64,000 bases of DNA, from the NCBI RefSeq assembly GCF_042701255.1, contig NZ_CP170554.1, forward strand, positions 868,001 to 932,000, read 5' to 3'. A model generated the notes under the pieces. It saw only the letters and a list, made by a program, of their open reading frames with translations. It was not told the DNA's origin and did no database searches. Position numbers and translations under genes: made by a program. The DNA is from Tahibacter sp042701255. GTDB lineage: Bacteria > Pseudomonadota > Gammaproteobacteria > Xanthomonadales > Rhodanobacteraceae. How positions within the stretch are numbered: the stretch's first letter is position 1; the number at the start of each line of letters is the position of its first letter. Shown piece by piece: positions 9,328-19,511 of this stretch.

Positions 9328-10692
9328 ATGTCCGGTCCCAGTGCGGTCAAGGAAGTTCCGATCACGCGGCGCGAAGAGCTCGTCGAGTACATCGCCGGCG
9401 GCGCGCGGCCGCGCGATCAATGGCGCATCGGCACCGAGCACGAGAAGTTCGGCTTCCGTCTCGACGACCTGCGCCCGCCGACCTGGGAAGGCGAGCGCGG
9501 CATCGGCGCGCTGCTCGAAGGTCTGCAGCGCTTCGGCTGGGAGCCGGTGCGCGAGAACGGCTATCTGATCGCGCTGACGCGCGGCCTGGCTTCGGTCACC
9601 CTGGAGCCGGCCGGGCAGCTGGAGCTGTCGGGTGCGCCGCTGGTCAACGTGCACGAGACCTGCTGCGAGGTCACCACGCATCTGCGCGAGGTCAAGACCG
9701 TCGCCGACGAACTCGGCCTGGGCTTTCTCGGCATGGGCTTCCAGCCCAAGTGGACGCGCGCCGAGATGCCGTGGATGCCCAAGGGCCGCTACGCGATCAT
9801 GCAGCGCTACATGCCGCTCAAGGGCGGCCTCGGTCTGGACATGATGACGCGCACCTGCACGGTGCAGGTCAATCTCGACTTCGGCTCCGAAGCGCAGATG
9901 GCCAAGATGTTCCGCGTCTCGCTCGCGCTGCAGCCCATCGCGACCGCGCTGTTCGCCGATTCGCCGTTCACCGACGGCAAGCCGAACGGCTTCCTGAGTT
10001 TCCGCTCCAACGTCTGGACCGACACCGATCCGGACCGCACCGGCATGCTCGACTTCGTGTTCGAGGACGGCTTCGGCTACGAGCGCTACGTCGACTACCT
10101 GCTCGACGTGCCGATGTACTTCAGCTATCGCGACGGCCGCTACATCGATCTCGCCGGCCGTTCGTTCCGGCGCTTCATGGAAGGCCGCCTCGACGAACTG
10201 CCGGGCGCCGTGCCGACCTTGAAGGACTGGGCCGACCACATGACCACGGCCTTCCCCGAAGTGCGCCTGAAGAAATACCTCGAAATGCGCGGCGCCGACG
10301 GCGGCCCGTGGAACCGGCTCTGCGCGCTGCCGGCGTTCTGGGTAGGCCTGCTCTACGACGACACGGCCCTGGATGCGGCCTGGGATCTGGTCAAGGATTT
10401 CACTCTGGCCGAGCGCCATGCCCTGCGCGACGGCGTGCCGCGCCACGGCTTCAAGCTGCCGTTCCGCGGCGCGAGCGTGCGCGAACTCGCGCTCGAAGCG
10501 CTGAAGATCTCCGCCCACGGTCTGGCCCGGCGCAACGAGCTCAATGCCGGCGGCGCGAGCGAAGCCGTGTTCCTCGAACCGCTGATCGAATTCGCCCAGG
10601 CCAACCAGACGCCGGCCGAGCGCAAGCTCGAGCTGTTCCACGGTCCCTGGGGCGGCAGCGTCGATCCGGTGTTCCGCGAGTTCGCCTATTGA
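9328..10692 (+). CDS. gshA: Glutamate-cysteine ligase (plant/alphaproteobacterial type)
   Basis: The 454-residue enzyme joins glutamate and cysteine to gamma-glutamylcysteine, the first and limiting step of glutathione synthesis in the cytoplasm. Recognition comes from RIGTEHEKFGF near the N-terminus, LEPAGQLELSGAPL, MTRTCTVQVNLDF and the LKKYLEMRGADGGPW block, all typical of the GCS2-type ligase found in plants and many proteobacteria, unlike the E. coli GshA fold group. Length is normal for this group. The ATG at 9328 is preferred because the conserved domain starts soon after and no better start lies upstream. A perfect 10-bp hairpin follows the stop and probably terminates transcription. 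It is a single-gene unit. Confidence 0.95.
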   Translation: MSGPSAVKEVPITRREELVEYIAGGARPRDQWRIGTEHEKFGFRLDDLRPPTWEGERGIGALLEGLQRFGWEPVRENGYLIALTRGLASVTLEPAGQLELSGAPLVNVHETCCEVTTHLREVKTVADELGLGFLGMGFQPKWTRAEMPWMPKGRYAIMQRYMPLKGGLGLDMMTRTCTVQVNLDFGSEAQMAKMFRVSLALQPIATALFADSPFTDGKPNGFLSFRSNVWTDTDPDRTGMLDFVFEDGFGYERYVDYLLDVPMYFSYRDGRYIDLAGRSFRRFMEGRLDELPGAVPTLKDWADHMTTAFPEVRLKKYLEMRGADGGPWNRLCALPAFWVGLLYDDTALDAAWDLVKDFTLAERHALRDGVPRHGFKLPFRGASVRELALEALKISAHGLARRNELNAGGASEAVFLEPLIEFAQANQTPAERKLELFHGPWGGSVDPVFREFAY

Positions 10693-10699
10693 TGCCGCG

Positions 10700-10725
10700 C
10701 CGCCGCGACGGCGACGTCGCGGCGG
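10700..10725 (+). terminator. Stem-loop after gshA
   Basis: A perfect 10-bp inverted repeat (CCGCCGCGAC / GTCGCGGCGG) with a six-base loop lies eight bases after the gshA stop and before the end of the convergent beta-helix gene. It lacks a clear T run, so its strength as an intrinsic terminator is uncertain. Confidence 0.55.
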
Positions 10726-10765
10726 CAGTCCGATGCGCGCCCGCCCGATGCCGTCGGCGTGACGT

Positions 10766-11842
10766 TCACCGGGTCGGCGTCTGGAAGCCGTTGGCGAAGA
10801 TCGGATCCGGCGGAATCACCTCGTAGGCGCCGCGATCGTAGCCGCTGCCGAGCGGGCGCGGATTGCCGTCGAGGTCGATGGCCGGCATGCCGCCCGGCGC
10901 GGCGTCGTCGCCCGAATCGCGGCACGGCGAATCGTACTGCGGCACCAGATTGTCCGGCGGCGTGAGTCTGGCATCGCCGAAGGTGCGGTTCACCGGCGCA
11001 AACAGGAAGCTGCCGCTGGCCGTGTTGAAGTGGTCGTGGAACGACAGGACTTCGCCGGACTCGATCTTGATGTCGTAGCGGTCGGTGCCGGCGCTGTTGC
11101 TCCAGAACAGGTTGTTGGTCATGAACACCTGCGCCGTCGGAGCGACGGCGAGCTGCAGGCCGCCGGCCTGGCCGGCCAGCCCCGCGGCCGTGTTCTCGAT
11201 GATGCTGTTGCTGTTGACGTAGGCGCGGCCTTCGTTGCCGGTGACCTGCAGATAGAGCGCACCACCGCGGGTTGCTTCGTTCTCCGCCACGGCGTTGCCG
11301 ACCACGCGCAGCTGCGGCCCGGCCAGGTACGCGCCACCGCCGTCGCCGCCGGGTGCCAGGCAGCCGAGCAGCAGCACGCGTTCCAGGCGCAGCACCTGTC
11401 CGAGCGAATTCATGAGCAGGCAGCCGCCGTCGCCGCCGACCGGCGGCTGGCCGTTGACGAACGACAGATTGCTGACGCTGATCTGAGTGCCGGTCGCGCT
11501 GCCGCCGCTGAGCTGCAGCAGGCGTCCGATGTCGCTGCCGTTGCGCCGCAGGGTCGTGTAGGCGGCCTTCGGCAGCTGCGTGGCGCAGGTGTTGTTGCTG
11601 CCCTCCCAGCCGCCGGAAATCGCCAGGTTGCGGCCGTCGCTGACCGAGGCCGCGAAGTTCGTGCCCAGCGGCACGATGTAGTTACCGGTGCGGATGCGGA
11701 TTTCGTCGTCCTGCTGGTTGTTCTGCACCGCGCTCAGCGCAGTGCCCAGTTCGGTGAGATCGCGGATGCAGTAGACGGTCGCCTGTGCCGGAAAGGCCAG
11801 CAGTGCGAGCAGGAAGACGGCGAAGCGAAGACTGGCGTTCAT
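10766..11842 (-). CDS. Secreted right-handed beta-helix-like protein
   Basis: This 358-residue protein starts with a clear signal peptide (MNASLRFAVFLLALLAFPAQA). The mature part is rich in Asn, Gly and Ser, with repeated short beta-strand units such as GGDGGCLLMNS, GGDGGGAYLAG and ATRGGALYL, as in pectate-lyase-like or polymorphic outer-membrane beta-helices. It ends with IDLDGNPRPLGSGYDRGAYE, the common C-terminal block of these beta-helix proteins, then DPIFANGF, which resembles a short C-terminal tag I associate with exported proteins in this order. No catalytic residues can be named. It is divergent from the ECF sigma gene at 12017 and convergent with gshA. Confidence 0.8.
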   Translation of the reverse strand: MNASLRFAVFLLALLAFPAQATVYCIRDLTELGTALSAVQNNQQDDEIRIRTGNYIVPLGTNFAASVSDGRNLAISGGWEGSNNTCATQLPKAAYTTLRRNGSDIGRLLQLSGGSATGTQISVSNLSFVNGQPPVGGDGGCLLMNSLGQVLRLERVLLLGCLAPGGDGGGAYLAGPQLRVVGNAVAENEATRGGALYLQVTGNEGRAYVNSNSIIENTAAGLAGQAGGLQLAVAPTAQVFMTNNLFWSNSAGTDRYDIKIESGEVLSFHDHFNTASGSFLFAPVNRTFGDARLTPPDNLVPQYDSPCRDSGDDAAPGGMPAIDLDGNPRPLGSGYDRGAYEVIPPDPIFANGFQTPTR

Positions 11843-12016
11843 GGCGGGAATCCGTAGCGGGGGCGCAGGCCGCAGGCCGGCACCATGCCGGCTCTTGCTG
11901 CGCTGGACGCCCCGATACGAGAAAGCGCGCGAATCCGGACATGGCCGGCGCTGGCGGCGGCCCGGATGCCGTGGCAGGCTGGACGCCAACGTCCGGCAGG
12001 ATCGCCCCGCGTCCCG

Positions 12017-12569
12017 ATGCGCCCCGACATCACCACGCTGCTCGATGCCTGCCGCCAGGGCGAGGCCAGCGCGCGCGAGCAGCTCTACGAGCGCATCTAC
12101 GCGGAACTCAAACGCATCGCGCGCGGTACCCTGCGCCGCTCCGGGCCGCAGCTGACGATCAGCCCGTCGACCCTGGTGCACGAGGTCTTCCTGCGTCTGG
12201 CCGGCCAGGACCAGCAGTCGCTGGAGAGCAGCCGGCATTTCTACAGCCTGGTCGCCTGCGCCATGCGCCAGATCGTCATCGATCTCGGCCGGCGCCTGGC
12301 CACGGCCAAGCACGGCGCCGGCCTGCGCCGCGTCGAGATGACCGACGGGCTGGATCTCGGCGGCGTCGCCCTCGACGCCTTGCTCGAACTCGACCATGCG
12401 CTGCGCCATCTGCACGACTGCGATGCGGAGCTGGCCGAGCTCGTCGAATGGCATTTCTTCGCCGGCCTGTCCTTCGCCGAGATCGGCCTGCTGCGCGGTG
12501 TCACCGAACGCACCGTGCGGCGGCACTGGGAGACCGCGCGGATCTTTCTCTGCGATGCGCTGCCCGCCG

Positions 12570-12580
<11 letters not shown>
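12017..12580 (+). CDS. ECF-type RNA polymerase sigma factor (TIGR02999-like)
   Basis: The 187-residue protein has region 2 from about residues 8-95 (LLDACRQGEASAREQLYERIYAELKR at its start, then LVHEVFLRL and HFYSLVACAMRQIVIDLGR) and region 4 near the C-terminus (GLSFAEIGLLRGVTERTVRRHW). This matches the Sigma70_ECF/TIGR02999 group found beside Ser/Thr kinases in Lysobacterales and Planctomycetes. I chose the ATG at 12017 because region 2 begins just after it; upstream frame is low quality. Its last 11 bases overlap the kinase start, so the two are co-translated. No anti-sigma gene is present, suggesting that the kinase is the control input. Regulon unknown. Confidence 0.88.
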
Positions 12581-15164
<2,584 letters not shown>

Positions 15165-15318
15165 AAGGACCGCGGCGCCGCGACCCGCAACTGGACGACT
15201 CCGGACCACCTCACCGGAGCGTGAGCGTTTTCGCCGCCGTTCCGGGCGTGTGCATCCAGGACCCGCCGGCCGTCGTGCGACGGCGGCAGGTCCGCACCGT
15301 CCACTACCGGGGAACTCC

Positions 15319-15942
15319 ATGACCGTCCGTTGCCGTCGCGCCCGTCTGGCGCTTTCGTTGCTGTCGCTCTGCGTCGCGCTGCCGCTGCAGGCCGAAACCG
15401 ATGCGCCGGAGGGGACGCCGCCCGACCGGATCTTCCGTCACCGTATGCAAGGCCAGCCGGTCAGCGGCGAGTTCGTCATCAACGGTTTTCCGATGGCGTT
15501 TCCGGCGGGTTCCTACGCCAACGGCGCGCAGCAGGCGTCGCCGGCGGTCTATGCGGGCAGCTTCTATTTCCCGGCGACGACCCTGCAGTCCAACGTCAAC
15601 GGGCTCGGCTTCGTGACCTTGAACGTGCAGCTGCATCACCGCGGCACGACCTACAACCCGTTCGTCTCGAACAATGTCGCCGGCGTGCAGCTCGACAACG
15701 TCTACCTGCAGCTGTATTCCGCGACCGTCAGCAGCATTCCGGTGCCGCTGGGCAGCGACTGCCTCTTCGGTCCCATCGTGCTCGGCGCGACCGGCAGCTG
15801 GAACGCGACCGTCGCAACGATGACCGGCGGCGGCATCGTGATCCCGCCGGTGCCGGCGACGGCCTGCAGCGGCTACGGCACCACGTTGAACGGCTCGATC
15901 GCCGGCAGCAACAACTCGGTGACGATCACGATCGCGCTGTGA
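15319..15942 (+). CDS. Secreted hypothetical protein
   Basis: The 207-residue protein has a signal peptide (ALSLLSLCVALPLQA, cleavage near residue 25) and then DAPEGTPPDRIFRHRM. The mature region is beta-rich and Asn/Ser/Thr-rich, with two cysteines (SDCLFGP and TACSGYG) that could form one disulfide. I do not recognise the family. The gene starts 154 bases after the kinase gene on the same strand and could be co-transcribed with it, making it a candidate target of the upstream sigma/kinase module. It converges on the second kinase gene, 34 bases away. Confidence 0.7.
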   Translation: MTVRCRRARLALSLLSLCVALPLQAETDAPEGTPPDRIFRHRMQGQPVSGEFVINGFPMAFPAGSYANGAQQASPAVYAGSFYFPATTLQSNVNGLGFVTLNVQLHHRGTTYNPFVSNNVAGVQLDNVYLQLYSATVSSIPVPLGSDCLFGPIVLGATGSWNATVATMTGGGIVIPPVPATACSGYGTTLNGSIAGSNNSVTITIAL

Positions 15943-15976
15943 CGTCATCCGGCGCCGGTGGCGGTGCGCCGGCGGC

Positions 15977-18736
15977 CTAGCGCAGCCGGCGCAATTCCGC
16001 GCGCGCCTCGTCGCGCTTGGCCAGGGACTTCGGCGACAAGGTGCCGTCGCGCTCGAAGCCGTCCCAGATCGCGACGGCGCGTCCGTAAGCGTCGGCGGCG
16101 CGCTCGCGCACCGGTGGTGCGGCGGCCCAGGCGCGGGCGAGGCTGACATAGGCGTCGGCGAGGTCTTCGCCGTAGCTCGGCCCCAGCGCCTGCGCCGTGA
16201 CGAGCGCGCCGAGCGCGTCGGCGGCTTCGGCCAGGGTCGTGCGCGCGGCCGCGACGCGGCCGGCACCGAGCTCCGCGCGCCCGACGTGCCACTGCGACAG
16301 CGCGACGCCGGCGGCATAGTCCGCCGACAGCGCGGCGAGTTCGCGCTGCATGGCCAGCGCCTTGCGGTGCGCTTCGATCGCACCTGCATAGTCCTGCACC
16401 GCGGCGCGCTGTTCGCCGAGGCGCCGGTAAGCCAATGACAGGTCGTAGCGGATCGCCGGATTGTCCGGCGCGGCGCGCAGGCGTGCCTCGTTGACCGCGA
16501 TCTGGCGCCGGACCATCGGCAAGGCTTCCCCGGCGCGGCCGGCGCGCACGAGCTGGCGCGCGGCCCAGCCGGTCGTCGACGTCACGCCTTCGCGTATCGA
16601 ATCGTTGTCCGGATCGCGCGCGAGCATGCCTTCCATCAGCGCGACGCCCTGCAGCGCCGAGTCGACCGATGCGTCGAGCTTGCCGAGCGCGTCCTGCACC
16701 TGCACGAGCCGCGCGAGCACGACGCCGACTTCGCGCTGCCGGTAGGTGTCGTTCGGATCGGTCGCGACGAGCTCGCGGATCAGCCGCAGCGCGTCGAGCA
16801 GCGCGGTTTCGGCCTGCGTCATCTCGTTGCGTTCGACACGATAGATGCCTTCGCGCAGCAGGCTGTTGTAGACCGCATAGCGCACGCGCTTGTCGTCGGG
16901 CGTCTTCGCGAGCTCGGCGCGGCGCAGCTCGGCCGCCTGCAACTGGTGCCTCCGCGCGCCGTCCGCGTCGGGCTTGCCGTCGTCGCCACGCAGGCCGAGC
17001 AGTTCGCCGTACAGGTCCAGCGCATCGCTGTACTCCATCGTCGTGTCGAGATCGCCGGGTGCTGCGGCATGCAGGGCGTCGAACAGGCCCAGTGCCTCGC
17101 GCGTGCGCTCGCGTGCCGGATCGAGCTCGGTGTTCTGGTAATGCAGGTAGGCGTGGCGCAGCAGCAGGCGCGCGCGCCACAGCCGCGTCGCCGCGGTCTC
17201 GCCGCGCGCCTCGGCCTGGGCGAGCGCGGTGTCGGCATGCGCGTAGCTGCGCGCCGCGCCGGCGAAATCGCCGAGGTTCGCGCCGTACGGATTGCCCTGC
17301 AGATCGCCGACCTTGAGATAACCGGCGGCGATCTCGCGCCAGAGATCCGCGTCGTCGCCGGCCTCGGTGCTCAGGCGTTCGAGATAGCCGATGCCGTCGC
17401 GCACGAGGCGCTGCTGCATCGGCAGCGAACCGGCCAGCTTCTGGATGCCTTCGTGATAGTCGAACAGCAGGTTGTTGGCGAAGCGGCGCACCTCGGCGAA
17501 GCGCTGCTGCGCGCGCTCGCGCTGTTGCACGGCGACGTGCGCCTGCCACAGCGCGACGGCGCTCGTGCCGACCAGCGCCAATGTCGCGATCGCCGCGGTC
17601 GCGACCGCGGCGCGATGGCGCGCGACGAACTTGCGCGTCAGATAAGTCCAGGTCTGCGGCCGCGCCGACACGGGCCGGCCGTCGAGCCACGCGCGCAGGT
17701 CGTCGGCCAGTTCGCGCACCGAACGGTAGCGCCGTGACGGTTCGCGCTCGATCGCGGCGAGCACGATGTTGTCGAGATCGCCGCGCAGATCCGCCGCACG
17801 CAGCGGCGAGGTCGCGTCGACCTGCTGGCTCGGCCGCGTCGCATCGCGCGTCGCGATGGCCTGCAGCAGCTCGCGCTCGCTGTCGCCGGATTTGCGGAAC
17901 GGATGGCGGCCGGACAAGGTTTCGTACAGCACGAGGCCGAGCGCGTAGACGTCGGTCGCCGTGGTCACGGCGTCGCCGCGCAGCTGTTCCGGCGCCGCAT
18001 AGGCCGGCGTCATCGCCGCGGCGCCTTCGCGCGTGAGGGTGGAATCGTGCTGCTGCAGCAGTGCGGCGACGCCGAAGTCGAGCAGGCGCGGCATGTCGTC
18101 GGTGTCGACGAGGATGTTGGCCGGCTTGAGGTCGCGATGCACGAGCAGGTGGCGATGCGCGTGTTCCACCGCGTCGCAGACCAGCAGGAACTGGCGGATG
18201 CGCCGGCGCAGGTCCGGCGCCGTTTCGGCCAGCCAGCGCTGCCAGGTGCGGCCCTCGATGTATTCGAGCACGAGATACGGCGTGCCGTCGTCGGCGATGC
18301 CGGCGTCGAACAGCTTCGCGATGTGCGGATGGCTGAGCTGGGCGAGGATGGTGCGCTCGCGCTCGAAGCGGCGCAGGCTCGCGCGGTCGTGGTGGCGCAG
18401 CAGCTTGAGCGCGACGACCTGTTCGAAATCGTTGACGCGGCGTGCGCGATAGACGCTGCTGGAACCGCCGCTGCCGATTCGCGCGTCGAGCAGGAACAGG
18501 CCGACGCGGCGGCCGCGCCAGTCGTCCTCGTCTGCCTCGGCGGCCAGTGCGGCGAACGCCGCCGGCGGCAGCCGTTCGGGCAACACGTCACCGTGTGCGA
18601 GCAGCGCGCGCGCTTCGTCCAGCAGATCCGTGTCGTCGCCGCAGGCCGCGACCAGCGCCGCCGGCTGCTGGTCGGCCGGATGCTCCAGCGCCATGGCCAG
18701 CACCGCCTGCAGCTGCTGCCAGCGCTCCGGCGTCAT
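15977..18736 (-). CDS. Membrane Ser/Thr protein kinase with long C-terminal TPR-like region (second copy of module)
   Basis: The 919-residue protein has a kinase domain with GSGGSSSVYRA from residue 88, Lys111 in VALKLL, HRDLKPAN at 200-207, DFG at 220-222 and AAPEQ at 247-251. A membrane segment lies near 375-397, followed by about 500 residues of helical repeats with TPR-like pairs. It is clearly related to the kinase at 12570 in domain order, but the sequences differ enough to indicate an old duplication or separate acquisition. The start ATG overlaps the upstream sigma stop (ATGA), indicating coupled translation. The repeat region is longer than in the first copy and may recognise a different ligand. 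Confidence 0.92.
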   Translation of the reverse strand: MTPERWQQLQAVLAMALEHPADQQPAALVAACGDDTDLLDEARALLAHGDVLPERLPPAAFAALAAEADEDDWRGRRVGLFLLDARIGSGGSSSVYRARRVNDFEQVVALKLLRHHDRASLRRFERERTILAQLSHPHIAKLFDAGIADDGTPYLVLEYIEGRTWQRWLAETAPDLRRRIRQFLLVCDAVEHAHRHLLVHRDLKPANILVDTDDMPRLLDFGVAALLQQHDSTLTREGAAAMTPAYAAPEQLRGDAVTTATDVYALGLVLYETLSGRHPFRKSGDSERELLQAIATRDATRPSQQVDATSPLRAADLRGDLDNIVLAAIEREPSRRYRSVRELADDLRAWLDGRPVSARPQTWTYLTRKFVARHRAAVATAAIATLALVGTSAVALWQAHVAVQQRERAQQRFAEVRRFANNLLFDYHEGIQKLAGSLPMQQRLVRDGIGYLERLSTEAGDDADLWREIAAGYLKVGDLQGNPYGANLGDFAGAARSYAHADTALAQAEARGETAATRLWRARLLLRHAYLHYQNTELDPARERTREALGLFDALHAAAPGDLDTTMEYSDALDLYGELLGLRGDDGKPDADGARRHQLQAAELRRAELAKTPDDKRVRYAVYNSLLREGIYRVERNEMTQAETALLDALRLIRELVATDPNDTYRQREVGVVLARLVQVQDALGKLDASVDSALQGVALMEGMLARDPDNDSIREGVTSTTGWAARQLVRAGRAGEALPMVRRQIAVNEARLRAAPDNPAIRYDLSLAYRRLGEQRAAVQDYAGAIEAHRKALAMQRELAALSADYAAGVALSQWHVGRAELGAGRVAAARTTLAEAADALGALVTAQALGPSYGEDLADAYVSLARAWAAAPPVRERAADAYGRAVAIWDGFERDGTLSPKSLAKRDEARAELRRLR

Positions 18737-19290
18737 GCGGCCAGCTCGCGACCGAGCCAGAGCCGCGCGAGGCTCCAGTCGCGCCGCACCGTCGCCGGCG
18801 AAACCTCGACGACCGCGGCGATCTCCTCGATCTCCAGGCCGCCGAAGAACTTGAGCTCGACCACGCGCGCCTGGCGCGGATCCAGTTCGGCCAGGCGATC
18901 GAGCGCTTCGTGCAGCCCGAGCACGTCGACCGTACTGCCGGTGACGTTTTCCGCTTCGGACAAGGTGACCGCCGTCGCGCCGCCGCCGCGCTTCTGCGCG
19001 GCGCGGTCGCGGGCGTGATTGACGAGGATGCGCCGCATCAGGCTCGCGGCCAGGCTGAAGAAATACGCGCGGCCCGACCAGTCGGCGCTGTGCTGGGAAA
19101 CCAGGCGCAGATACGCCTCGTGCACGAGCGCGGTCGGCTGCAGGGTGTGGTCGGATCGTTCGCGCGCGAGCGCGGTGCGCGCGAGCCGCCGCAGCTCGTC
19201 GTAGACGACCGGGAACAGCGCATCGAGCGCCGCCGTGTCGCCGGCGCGTGCCGCGTCGATCTGCCGGGTGATGTCGATGCTCTCGTCCAT
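18733..19290 (-). CDS. ECF-type RNA polymerase sigma factor (TIGR02999-like, second copy)
   Basis: The 185-residue protein contains region 2 (FPVVYDELRRLARTAL, then TALVHEAYLRLV and MRRILVNHARDRAAQKRGG) and region 4 (LEIEEIAAVVEVSPATVRRDW). RILVNHARDRAAQKRGG is a hallmark of TIGR02999 sigma factors, so this copy is closer to the canonical group than the one at 12017. The ATG at 19290 is preferred over upstream non-ATG starts because MDESIDITRQI begins the usual domain. It is coupled to the kinase by a 4-base overlap and divergent from ppc across 221 bases. Confidence 0.92.
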   Translation of the reverse strand: MDESIDITRQIDAARAGDTAALDALFPVVYDELRRLARTALARERSDHTLQPTALVHEAYLRLVSQHSADWSGRAYFFSLAASLMRRILVNHARDRAAQKRGGGATAVTLSEAENVTGSTVDVLGLHEALDRLAELDPRQARVVELKFFGGLEIEEIAAVVEVSPATVRRDWSLARLWLGRELAA

Positions 19291-19511
19291 GCCTGCGCCG
19301 CCGGGAGTCGGCACAGTCAAGCAGGATGCGCCGCGCGGGTAAAGCCGGCGGGGTGACGCCGGGCCGTGGCATCGCGGCCGGTCGCACTGGGCGCCTGCGT
19401 GCGGCGGACCGCGCGCATAACCAAACGTCCTATGGGAATCGGCGCGCCGGCGCTTGCCAGCCGCCGCCGCAGCGGGCTATTCCTTGCGAACTGCGGTTTC
19501 CGGTGCGAGCG

